DNA from: Candidatus Enterousia avistercoris
GTDB lineage: Bacteria; Pseudomonadota; Alphaproteobacteria; Rs-D84
Reading direction: 5' to 3'
Length of the DNA stretch: 5,744 nucleotides
Assembly: GCA_017694255.1 (NCBI GenBank)
Contig: JADINC010000058.1
Coordinates: forward strand, 1 to 5,744
The position numbers and the translations under genes are program-made. Under the pieces are notes generated by a model, which made no database searches, was not told the DNA's origin, and saw only the letters and a program-made list of their open reading frames with translations. The first letter of the stretch is position 1; each line of letters begins with the position of its first letter. Shown here piece by piece: positions 1-5,599 of the stretch.

Positions 1-40
1 TTGCCGATCGTCGGCAGCGTCAGGTGTGTATAAGAGACAG
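1..40. other. Nextera sequencing adapter and transposon mosaic end (not genomic)
   Basis: Positions 8-21 are the Nextera read-1 adapter (TCGTCGGCAGCGTC) and 22-40 the 19-bp Tn5 mosaic end (consensus AGATGTGTATAAGAGACAG), with a single difference at 24 (G for A). Bases 1-7 lie where an i5 index would sit and are probably also synthetic. The metG reading frame stops being trustworthy at 41. The adapter sequence is established knowledge; that it was left in by incomplete trimming is inference. Confidence 0.96.
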
Positions 41-195
41 CATACATACAGCACATCACGCCCACGCGCACGACAAAACCGTGCGTAAATATCAGACGGC
101 AACCAGCATCCCACCAAATGCCCCAGGTGTAATTCACCGTTCACATATGGTAATGCGGATGTAATTAAGTATTTTTGTTTTTTATTGGTCGTCAT
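41..195 (-). CDS. metG: Methionyl-tRNA synthetase, N-terminal fragment (cut by contig end)
   Basis: Translating leftward from the ATG at 195-193 gives 51 residues before the adapter. The fragment holds the class I synthetase start: a TSALPYVNGELHLGH segment with the ATP-binding HIGH-type motif as HLGH (residues 23-26), then a Rossmann-fold stretch ending GRDVLYV, where MetRS proteins continue with a CxTDEHG-like motif. The enzyme charges tRNA-Met with methionine in the cytosol, supplying initiation and elongation. An AAGG Shine-Dalgarno lies 7 nt before the ATG. Roughly the first tenth of a normal 500-680 residue protein is present; the rest lies beyond the contig. The gene shares strand with the upstream tRNA-Val, but the hairpin at 221-240 probably separates the two transcripts. 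No clear promoter of its own is visible. Confidence 0.93.
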
Positions 196-210
196 ATTAA
201 TGCCTTTTGT

Positions 211-240
211 AAAAATATACGGGCGCCCAACGGGGCGCCC
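211..240 (-). terminator. Hairpin terminator between tRNA-Val and metG
   Basis: GGGCGCCC occurs at 221-228 and 233-240 around a 4-nt loop. Each copy is itself a palindrome, so the stem is 8 perfect G-C pairs. Read leftward the stem is followed by GTATATTTTT (220-211), a slightly delayed U-run, as expected for an intrinsic terminator of the tRNA-Val transcript 5' of metG. Read rightward there is no immediate U-run. Because it lies only 25 bp from the metG start it could also act as a leader hairpin for metG. Confidence 0.6.
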
Positions 241-315
241 ATGAATCCCGTCAGAATTTTTGATTAAGATTAATTATACATTCGCATCATTTTTTATAAC
301 TTTATTTTTTACGTT

Positions 316-432
316 GTGTGGCTTGCCACCCGAAGCGTTCCGCGAATGTGTGGCTTGCCACCCGAAGCGTTCCGCAAATGTGTGGCTTGCCACCCGAAGC
401 GTTCCGCAAATGTGTGGCTTGCCACCCGAAGC
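316..432. repeat. Tandem array of 32-bp units downstream of tRNA-Val
   Basis: Three complete 32-bp units (316-347, 348-379, 380-411) and a 21-bp partial fourth (412-432) abut without spacers. They are identical except for one G/A difference at 344 versus 376. Each unit contains GTGGC-TT-GCCAC, a 5-bp inverted repeat, and the hexamer CCACCC (326, 358, 390, 422). The array is clearly more G+C-rich than its flanks. It follows the tRNA-Val gene in the direction of transcription and would be part of the primary tRNA transcript unless RNA processing or termination comes first. No spacer structure or protein-coding sense is seen; short ORFs through it are artefacts. Confidence 0.95.
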
Positions 433-447
433 CTTGGCGAAGGGTGG
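422..447 (-). other. Symmetric hairpin overlapping the tRNA-Val CCA end
   Basis: On the + strand the elements are CCACCC (422-427), GAA, GCC, TT loop (434-435), GGC, GAA, GGGTGG (442-447). The 6-bp outer and 3-bp inner stems are separated by a symmetric 3x3 internal loop. The outer arm includes the complement of the encoded CCA (445-447), so in the leftward transcript the hairpin begins inside the tRNA 3' end. No U-run follows, so it is not a standard terminator; a role in 3' processing is possible but inferred. Confidence 0.65.
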
Positions 448-521
448 TGGGTGGTATTGGACTCGAACCAACGACCTTTACGATGTCAACGTAACGCTCT
501 AACCAACTGAGCTAACCACCC
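445..521 (-). tRNA. tRNA-Val (anticodon GAC)
   Basis: A complete cloverleaf reads leftward from 521. The acceptor stem GGGTGGT (521-515) pairs with ACCACCC (455-449). The D stem is GCTC/GAGC and the anticodon stem TTACG/CGTAA, with loop TTGACAT giving anticodon GAC at 487-485. The T arm is GTTGG-TTCGAGT-CCAAT with one G-U pair. Discriminator A is at 448 and a genomically encoded CCA at 447-445. GAC reads valine codons GUC and GUU. The acceptor 3' strand is immediately repeated: ACCACCC occurs at 455-449 and again at 448-442, the second copy spanning discriminator and CCA. The gene is preceded by a good promoter and followed directly by the 32-bp repeat array. Confidence 0.97.
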
Positions 522-534
522 AAAAATCGCACAA

Positions 535-562
535 ATTATATCAAACAAAATTCAGATTGCAA
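535..562 (-). promoter_or_regulatory. Promoter of tRNA-Val
   Basis: On the minus strand a perfect TATAAT (540-535), preceded by TG to give TGATATAAT, is spaced 16 bp from TTGCAA (562-557; 4 of 6 to TTGACA). Predicted initiation near 528 would leave a leader of about 7 nt before the mature tRNA 5' end at 521. The -35 hexamer is its own reverse complement and is also correctly placed for the divergent RNA promoter. Confidence 0.75.
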
Positions 563-585
563 TATTAAATTATGGCATATATAAT
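557..585 (+). promoter_or_regulatory. Promoter of the structured RNA / small-ORF unit
   Basis: TTGCAA (557-562) and a perfect TATAAT (580-585) are separated by exactly 17 bp. The expected start near 591-592 coincides with the first base of the 5' hairpin of the RNA. No other convincing promoter is seen before the small ORF at 781, so both RNA and ORF likely depend on this one. Confidence 0.78.
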
Positions 586-590
586 ATTTT

Positions 591-764
591 CCGTGGCAGG
601 TGTTCTGCCGCTGGGATTCACAACCCATTAGCAAGCGTCCGCAGGGACGAAAAAAACTCCAACCCACGGTTGGAGGGACTTTGAATATATTGAATAAAAG
701 TCGCAATTCTTGCTAATTGTTGTGAACCTCCAACCACCTGAATTTTTTCGGTGGTTTTATTTTT
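591..764 (+). ncRNA. Highly structured RNA of unknown family (sRNA or attenuator leader)
   Basis: The element starts where its promoter predicts and ends in an intrinsic terminator. Visible helices: a 5' hairpin GTGGCAG (593-599) with CTGCCGC (605-611). A long closing stem pairs TTCACAAC (617-624) with GTTGTGAA (719-726), continued by ATTAGCAAG (627-635) with CTTGCTAAT (709-717), across a small internal loop. It encloses three hairpins: CGTCC/GGACG (636-649), CTCCAACC/GGTTGGAG (657-675) and GACTTT/AAAGTC (677-702). This four-way junction is far beyond chance pairing. Alternative pairings exist: GGTTGGAGG (668-676) is perfectly complementary to 727-735, and CAGGTG (597-602) to CACCTG (735-740); both would occupy the terminator's 5' arm. 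I do not recognise a known family. It could be a stand-alone small RNA, or a leader controlling the ORF that starts 17 bp downstream. Confidence 0.72.
732..764 (+). terminator. Intrinsic terminator at the 3' end of the structured RNA
   Basis: AACCACC (732-738) pairs with GGTGGTT (750-756). A bulged T at 739 is followed by GAA/TTC (740-742 with 747-749) and a TTTT loop, giving a 10-bp stem. It is followed by TTATTTT (757-763). It lies between the RNA and the small ORF, so ORF expression from the same promoter requires readthrough or antitermination. Confidence 0.8.
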
Positions 765-780
765 GATCATGGGGGATAAA

Positions 781-969
781 ATGACGATTGGCAGCGAAAT
801 AGAACAAATCAGACAAGAATGTAATATGCCGTTATTTATCGCATATTCTATATTTGATACCGATGAAAATGGCTATCATCAAATTGTAATTGGTCGGAAA
901 AAACCAACAGTTTATCAACTGATAATGTTTATTGATTCCACCCACCGCCCAATGAAAAGTTTGGAATAA
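781..969 (+). CDS. Small hypothetical protein, 62 aa
   Basis: I do not recognise this protein. The ATG at 781 is chosen because GGGGG (771-775) sits 5 nt upstream; an in-frame ATG at 769 would overlap this site, and a GTG at 751 lies inside the terminator stem. The predicted protein has no signal peptide or membrane segment. An N-terminal charged helix-like stretch (residues 5-13) precedes hydrophobic, strand-like segments LFIAYSIF (18-25) and QIVIG (34-38), a turn DTDENG (26-31) and a helix-like VYQLIMFI (44-51). Codon choice resembles the neighbouring genes. It stands alone between two terminators and has no recognised operon partner; the only visible promoter lies before the structured RNA, so the RNA may control it. 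Being short, it could be a spurious frame, but the ribosome site and flanking terminators favour a real gene. Confidence 0.62.
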   Translation: MTIGSEIEQIRQECNMPLFIAYSIFDTDENGYHQIVIGRKKPTVYQLIMFIDSTHRPMKSLE

Positions 970-1003
970 AAAACACCGGCATTTACCGGTGTTTTTTTAT
1001 ATT
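970..1003. terminator. Bidirectional terminator between small ORF and permease gene
   Basis: AAAACACCGG (970-979) and CCGGTGTTTT (986-995) form a 10-bp stem around CATTTA. Rightward a run of seven T follows from 992, serving the small ORF that ends at 969. Leftward the A-run at 968-973 gives a U-tract for the permease gene ending at 1006. The genes converge on it from both sides. It is a near copy of the terminator at 3043-3068. Confidence 0.88.
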
Positions 1004-1005
1004 TT

Positions 1006-2223
1006 TTATTCATATCGCAAACTGTCAATCGGGTTCAGTTTTGCAGCCTTCATTGCGGGCATAACCCCTGATGCCAGACCAACAACCAATGCGACACTAA
1101 CAGATACCACGACCGGCCACATACTGAACGGGACGTCATATCCCATAACGAATCGCCCAACCCCCTGGGCCAGACCAACCCCCAGTACCAGTCCCGCCAT
1201 AGACCCCATAAATGATATCAGAACGGCTTCGGACAAGAATTGTATAATAATATGTTTTTCGCGTGCACCGATGGCCTTGCGTATGCCGATTTCGCGTGTT
1301 CTTTCCGCAACCGATACCAGCATCATGTTCATAATACCAATTGACCCCACCAGCAATGATACCGCCGCAATAGCAATCAACAGCATTGTCATATATCCGG
1401 TAACGGTATCCATGGCCTCCATCATTTGTTTCATATCCATGATTTGGAAATCGTCGGCCTCGTCATCGGTCAGTTTGTGTCGATCACGCAACAGCGCGGT
1501 TATTTGTTCTATGGCTAATGCGTTATCCGCGCCTTCGTTTAATTTCAGTGTTATCATATTTACTGAATTTGGAAAGCGACTGCCGAACAGACGTTTTTTT
1601 AGCGTAGTAATTGGAATTATAACCATGTCATCTTGGCTGCCCATGGTGGAATCGCCACGTTCGCGCGTAACACCAATAATTGTAAAAGGCATGTTTTGCA
1701 CGCGGATAATTTCACCAACGGGATTTTCGGGCATTTGCAGTTCTTCGGCGGTTTGTGGCCCAATAATTGCGTATGTTGAACCATTGCGCACGGCCGATTG
1801 ATTAAAAAACGTGCCATATTTCATTTCCAGATTTTGCACCTGTTCATATCCTGGGTACGCACCAACCATTGACGTGGCCCAGTTTTGATTACCATATATA
1901 ACCTGGGCGGCACTGTTTTGCACGGGGCTGTATGCGGCAACATCTGGTAATTGCCCGATGAATTCAGCGTCTTGGATGGTCAGTGTTTGACGATTCCCGC
2001 TGCGTACACCTGCGCTTTGTGCAGCCCCGGCACGAATCATAATTGTATTCGTTCCCAGCGAAGAAAATTGGTCGCTGATTTGTTTTGATACTGTTTCACC
2101 CACAGCCACCATGATAACAACCGCCATAACACCAATAACAATCCCCAGCACCGTCAAAAAAGAACGAACTTTGTTCCCACTGATTGACAGCCAAGATTCT
2201 TTGAAAATATCATTAAATGTCAT
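1006..2223 (-). CDS. macB: MacB-type ABC exporter permease (MacB_PCD + FtsX domains)
   Basis: This 405-residue inner-membrane protein corresponds to the C-terminal, membrane half of MacB. TM1 is at about 22-44 (SFLTVLGIVIGVMAVVIMVA). A large periplasmic domain (about 45-275) follows, then three C-terminal helices (about 278-303, 330-355, 368-391). RTREIGIRKAIGA (308-320) after TM2 is the family's conserved cytoplasmic coupling segment, and the C-terminus AAKLNPIDSLRYE is typical. MacB-type transporters do not move substrate through the membrane themselves; they couple ATP hydrolysis to conformational change that drives export of periplasmic substrates through MacA and TolC. The gene lies 17 bp after the ATPase gene, with an AAAGAGA ribosome site 7 nt before the ATG, so the two are surely cotranscribed. 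The substrate (macrolide, peptide, lipid or toxin) cannot be read from sequence. Confidence 0.95.
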   Translation of the reverse strand: MTFNDIFKESWLSISGNKVRSFLTVLGIVIGVMAVVIMVAVGETVSKQISDQFSSLGTNTIMIRAGAAQSAGVRSGNRQTLTIQDAEFIGQLPDVAAYSPVQNSAAQVIYGNQNWATSMVGAYPGYEQVQNLEMKYGTFFNQSAVRNGSTYAIIGPQTAEELQMPENPVGEIIRVQNMPFTIIGVTRERGDSTMGSQDDMVIIPITTLKKRLFGSRFPNSVNMITLKLNEGADNALAIEQITALLRDRHKLTDDEADDFQIMDMKQMMEAMDTVTGYMTMLLIAIAAVSLLVGSIGIMNMMLVSVAERTREIGIRKAIGAREKHIIIQFLSEAVLISFMGSMAGLVLGVGLAQGVGRFVMGYDVPFSMWPVVVSVSVALVVGLASGVMPAMKAAKLNPIDSLRYE

Positions 2224-2240
2224 TTTTATATCTCTTTATA

Positions 2241-2984
2241 TTATATTTGCAGCGCGCGTTCATCCCGTGGTACGCGGCCATCATATGTTATTCGTCCGTC
2301 ATATATGTGTATCAATCTGTTTGAATATTGGGCAATTTCAAATTCATGCGTAATCATAACGATTGTAATTCCCATATCCTGGTTCAGTTTTTTTAAAAAT
2401 GTTAAAATATCATTACCCATTTTACTGTCCAGCGCCCCTGTGGGTTCGTCGGCCAAAATTAGTTTTGGATCCCCGGCCAACGCACGTGCGATTGCGACGC
2501 GTTGCTTCATACCGCCTGACAATTGGTTCGGCAGATATGACTCAAATTTTTCCAGTCCCACACGTTTCAGCATTTCGCGTGCACGTTTTACGCGTTCATC
2601 CATCGGCAATCCCCGATACATCAACGGCAACATCACGTTATCCAATACGCTGCGTTTAGACAGCAAATTAAACTGTTGAAACACGAAACCAATATATTCA
2701 TTTCGCACAACGGCCAGTTCGTCATCTGATAAATGTGCGACATCTTTGCCATACAGTTTGTATGTGCCGCTGGTTGGCGTATCCAGTGCGCCAATAATAT
2801 TCATGCATGTGGATTTACCACTGCCCGATGGGCCCATAATGGATACAAATTCGCCCTGGGCAACATCAAATGTAATATCGAATAAAACCTGTTGCTCACC
2901 GCCCAGTTCCATTGGGAAACTTTTACAAATTTTATTCATGGAAATTATATTTTCTGATTGTATTTTTCCGTTTTTTTTCTTCAT
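2241..2984 (-). CDS. macB: ABC transporter ATPase subunit (MacB-type, stand-alone)
   Basis: It is the ATP-binding subunit of the exporter, equivalent to the N-terminal half of E. coli MacB. Numbered from the upstream ATG at 2990: Walker A GPSGSGKST (53-61), Q-loop FVFQQFNLL (102-110), signature LSGGMKQR (157-164; LSGGQQQR is commonest), Walker B LILADEP with catalytic Glu (177-183), D-loop GALDSK (185-190), H-loop ITH (213-215). All ATPase residues are present. I prefer the ATG at 2984 (247 aa): GAGAGA (2996-2991) is then 6 nt upstream, exactly as in tolC, whereas it touches the ATG at 2990 (249 aa). A later ATG at 2939 is possible but has no evident ribosome site. It has its own promoter and a terminator separating it from macA, and pairs with the permease gene 17 bp downstream. 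LolD-like ATPases are similar in sequence; the MacA/TolC context favours MacB. Confidence 0.94.
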   Translation of the reverse strand: MKKKNGKIQSENIISMNKICKSFPMELGGEQQVLFDITFDVAQGEFVSIMGPSGSGKSTCMNIIGALDTPTSGTYKLYGKDVAHLSDDELAVVRNEYIGFVFQQFNLLSKRSVLDNVMLPLMYRGLPMDERVKRAREMLKRVGLEKFESYLPNQLSGGMKQRVAIARALAGDPKLILADEPTGALDSKMGNDILTFLKKLNQDMGITIVMITHEFEIAQYSNRLIHIYDGRITYDGRVPRDERALQI

Positions 2985-3008
2985 TTCCATTCTCTCTTTA
3001 TCAGAAAA

Positions 3009-3037
3009 ATTATATCATTTTTTTTTGAATTTTTCAT
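3009..3037 (-). promoter_or_regulatory. Promoter of the ATPase-permease unit
   Basis: TATAAT at 3014-3009 is extended to TGATATAAT. ATGAAA (3037-3032; 4 of 6 to TTGACA) is 17 bp upstream. The spacer carries a 9-A run. Predicted start is near 3002, giving a leader of fewer than 20 nt. It lies between the macA terminator and the ATPase start, so the ATPase-permease pair can be transcribed without macA. Confidence 0.68.
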
Positions 3038-3068
3038 AATAAAAAACACCGGCATTTGCCGGTGTTTT
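3035..3068 (-). terminator. Intrinsic terminator after macA
   Basis: AAAACACCGG (3043-3052) and CCGGTGTTTT (3059-3068) form a 10-bp stem around a 6-nt loop. Read leftward it ends in GTGTTTTTTATTATG, a good U-tract, 12 bp past the macA stop. The sequence is also terminator-like read rightward. It differs from the terminator at 970-995 by one loop base. Confidence 0.85.
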
Positions 3069-3079
3069 TTTTATATTTT

Positions 3080-4252
3080 TTATCTGGGTGGTCCCATACG
3101 TGCAGAACCACTGGACTGCAAACCATATCGACCAAATATTATCCGGTCGCCATCCTGGATTTCGTCCGATATAATTTCTGTTTCTGTTGCCGTGACCAGT
3201 CCTTTTTCATACGGCACCAAAACAACAGTTTGTTCACCGTTTACCATGCGCTGGATTGCCAGATGGTCTGCGGGGGTTGCATCACCTGGGGTTTCGACAA
3301 TTCCGTCAAAATTGCGTAATATCAGCGCAGAATTTTGCACTTTCCACACGTCAACTTTTTCAGAAATCAAAATTGTAACGAATGCCGTCATCCCGGGTTT
3401 CAGTTTTAAATCGCTGTTATCAACATCAATCACAACGGTATAGACAACAACGTTTGATGTTATTGTCGGCGACAGACGTACCTGGCGTACGGTGCCTTCG
3501 AATGTTTGTGTTGGATATGCGTCAACAGTGAATGTTACGGGCAATCCTTCGGTAATCATTCCGATATCAGCCTCGGACACAGCGGTTTCGATTTGCATTT
3601 TTGATAAATCTTCGGCAATTTCGAATAAATCCGGTGTTTGGAACGATGCCGCAACGGTTTGACCAACGTCAACCTGGCGTGAAATAACCGTGCCATCAAC
3701 AGGGGATGTAATCGTCGCATACCCCAGGTTTGTTACCGCCCGATCATATTGCGATTGCATACGATTAACAGATTGTTCGGCCTGTTCATACGTTGTCTGT
3801 GATTGTTCCAGTTCTGCGCGTGAAATAAACCCATCATCATACAGTGATTTGTTTCGTTCATATTCGCTTTTTGCATAGTTGCGTTGTGATTCCGCACTGA
3901 CCAGCGACGCATACGCTTCGTCCACAGACGCCTGTAATACCGATGGTTCAATTTCCAACAGTATATCACCCTTTTTTACTTTGGAATTATAGTCGACATA
4001 TATTGCCTCTATGGTGCCACTGACCTGGGAACCGACGTTAATGGTATTCAGTGGTTGAATTTCCCCAGTTGCGGTTACAACCTGGCGCAAATCACCCCGC
4101 GAAATAGTTGCGGTTGCGAAACCTGTACCTTGGTTTTTATCGTCGCCCATAAAGTATAAAAATCCACCTGCAACGATTATGAACAGTATAATCCACCATT
4201 TATGTCGCCGAATCCACGGCCACAGTTTTTTTGTTTTAGATTCTTTATTCAT
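3080..4252 (-). CDS. macA: MacA-like periplasmic adaptor (membrane fusion protein)
   Basis: This 390-residue adaptor bridges the inner-membrane ABC transporter and the TolC channel. A basic N-terminal tail precedes one membrane anchor (about 19-35). The first half of the lipoyl domain (about 68-104, with VSGTIEAIYVDYNSKVKKGDIL) leads into a long alpha-helical hairpin (about 105-176) that contacts TolC. The second half of the lipoyl domain (about 177-210, with SPVDGTVISRQVDVGQTV) is a very characteristic MacA motif. A beta-barrel (about 218-298) and a membrane-proximal domain (300-380) complete the usual full-length architecture. The ATG overlaps the end of tolC by 8 bp. A perfect AGGAGG (4267-4262) inside tolC lies 9 nt upstream, so the two are translationally linked. 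Acrylic RND-type adaptors are an alternative relationship, but the ABC genes downstream make MacA the better name. Confidence 0.95.
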   Translation of the reverse strand: MNKESKTKKLWPWIRRHKWWIILFIIVAGGFLYFMGDDKNQGTGFATATISRGDLRQVVTATGEIQPLNTINVGSQVSGTIEAIYVDYNSKVKKGDILLEIEPSVLQASVDEAYASLVSAESQRNYAKSEYERNKSLYDDGFISRAELEQSQTTYEQAEQSVNRMQSQYDRAVTNLGYATITSPVDGTVISRQVDVGQTVAASFQTPDLFEIAEDLSKMQIETAVSEADIGMITEGLPVTFTVDAYPTQTFEGTVRQVRLSPTITSNVVVYTVVIDVDNSDLKLKPGMTAFVTILISEKVDVWKVQNSALILRNFDGIVETPGDATPADHLAIQRMVNGEQTVVLVPYEKGLVTATETEIISDEIQDGDRIIFGRYGLQSSGSARMGPPR

Positions 4253-5576
4253 TGATTTCCCCCTCCTCTATTAAACCTTCTCTGATATCGCCGATGGCCA
4301 ACGCCAATGCCGCACGTTTAGAAAACAAATCGTATTTTGCCGCATTATTTTGCTTATGCGCATCAGCCAGGTCCGCCAACGCCTGTTGCCAATCCAGCAT
4401 AGTTGCTTTACCAACCTTGTACATACCGGCGGTTACACTTTCTGTTTCTTTGGCAGACACCAACAGTGTTTCTGTTTGTTTTAATACCGTTTGCGCGGTT
4501 TTATAGTTTTGATATGCCGTAAACACGTCCAGCATTGCATTATCAACGGTTAATCTTTCCTGTTCTTTTGCGCGTTCATAGTTTGCCTGGGCGGCGCGGC
4601 TGTTATAGAAATTTGAAAACCCGGTAAATATTGGCATAGACGCGCGGATTCCGATGCTGCCACTCCATTCATCTTGGCCGGCATATCCCCCAGACGACAT
4701 ATCGTTCCACGACAAACTGCCACTGGCAGAAATTGTGGGTAAATTGGACAGAAATGTGCTGTTTCTGCGGTGCCATGCGGCATCTTTATTTGCTGTGGCG
4801 CGCAACAAGTCTGGACGCTTTTCGCGGGCAATTTCGATCAGTTCGTCTATATTTTTATTTTCAGATTCACTGCCAAATTCTGCGCCCATATCTGCAATTT
4901 TTATATCCTGGTCGGCGGGAAAAGACAATTTTGCCAACAGATTACCTTTGGCAATTTCGCGATTATTTTTTGCGCGTTCCAGATCCAGTGTGCTGCTGGC
5001 CAATGTAACATCGGCCTTTAATACATCAGCCTTGGCCACGGCGCCAGCCTTGAATTTTTTATCTGCGGTTTCTTTGGCTGTTTTTGAAACCTGCATCACG
5101 GCATTTGCGGTGAATACATCCGCATCCGCATTTAACAGCGCATAATACGCACCGATAATGCTGTATACATAATTCTGCACAGATTCACTGTAATCGAATC
5201 CTGTGGCGCGCCATGTGTCAATTAACTGATTTACATCGGACAAACGCTTGCCAAAATCAAATATTAAATAAGACGCGGATAAAGATGCACCATATGACCA
5301 ATCACCCCATTCGCTGTTGTTATACGGCACAGATGCCGATGCAGACGCGCTAACACTGGGTAAATATTGTGCGTACCCAGCATTTTTATTAAATCGCGCT
5401 GATTCCAGTGATAAATATGCCGATGCTGTTTCAGGATTTCGGCACAGCCCTAATCCAATAACCTGTTGCAGTGTTAATTCCCCATCTGGCACAGTCGTCA
5501 TTGTACGGCAGTTATCATCTGATGCCGCCAACACACTGGTTGGTACCAGACACAGTGCGATTAAAAACTTTTTCAT
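4245..5576 (-). CDS. tolC: TolC-family outer-membrane efflux channel
   Basis: This 443-residue protein forms the trimeric outer-membrane and periplasmic exit duct. A signal peptide (1-17, MKKFLIALCLVPTSVLA, cleaved before A18) precedes two homologous OEP repeats, about 32-218 and 242-430. They share beta-strand segments SASYLIFDFGK (100-110) and RASMPIFTGF (311-320), and helical entries FKAGAVAKADVLKA (175-188) and MYKVGKATMLDWQQA (385-399). Length is normal. Two cysteines near the mature N-terminus (C23, C45) could form a disulfide; this is not a lipoprotein, since no lipobox precedes them. The start is fixed: an upstream ATG at 5582 is immediately followed by TAA, and GAGAGA (5588-5583) lies 6 nt before the ATG at 5576. 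It is first in an operon with macA, so the channel is probably dedicated to this pump. Confidence 0.95.
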   Translation of the reverse strand: MKKFLIALCLVPTSVLAASDDNCRTMTTVPDGELTLQQVIGLGLCRNPETASAYLSLESARFNKNAGYAQYLPSVSASASASVPYNNSEWGDWSYGASLSASYLIFDFGKRLSDVNQLIDTWRATGFDYSESVQNYVYSIIGAYYALLNADADVFTANAVMQVSKTAKETADKKFKAGAVAKADVLKADVTLASSTLDLERAKNNREIAKGNLLAKLSFPADQDIKIADMGAEFGSESENKNIDELIEIAREKRPDLLRATANKDAAWHRRNSTFLSNLPTISASGSLSWNDMSSGGYAGQDEWSGSIGIRASMPIFTGFSNFYNSRAAQANYERAKEQERLTVDNAMLDVFTAYQNYKTAQTVLKQTETLLVSAKETESVTAGMYKVGKATMLDWQQALADLADAHKQNNAAKYDLFSKRAALALAIGDIREGLIEEGEINE

Positions 5577-5599
5577 TTACATTCTCTCGTATTTCCAAA

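Noticed and set aside
22..40. Natural Tn5-like transposon end
   Set aside because: It is directly joined to the synthetic read-1 adapter (8-21), so it comes from library preparation, not a genomic insertion.
211..240. T-box or tRNA-sensing leader for metG
   Set aside because: Only one simple hairpin precedes metG, with no specifier loop or T-box sequence, and such leaders are typical of Gram-positive bacteria.
316..432. CRISPR array
   Set aside because: The 32-bp units join directly with no unique spacers, and no cas genes are present.
260..510. Short ORFs on both strands through the repeats and tRNA-Val
   Set aside because: They translate a tRNA gene and a tandem repeat, giving periodic peptides; the DNA is already explained by the tRNA and repeat.
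591..764. 6S RNA, tmRNA, SRP RNA or RNase P RNA
   Set aside because: The branched architecture lacks the long rod with central bubble of 6S. I see no tRNA-like domain or tag of tmRNA, no GGAA-capped SRP hairpin, and it is too short for RNase P. A covariance search remains the decisive test.
989..1801. Long rightward ORF (270 codons) opposite the permease gene
   Set aside because: It is the antisense shadow of a clear MacB permease, starts within a terminator and gives a low-complexity Ser/Thr/Ile-rich translation with no recognisable domain.
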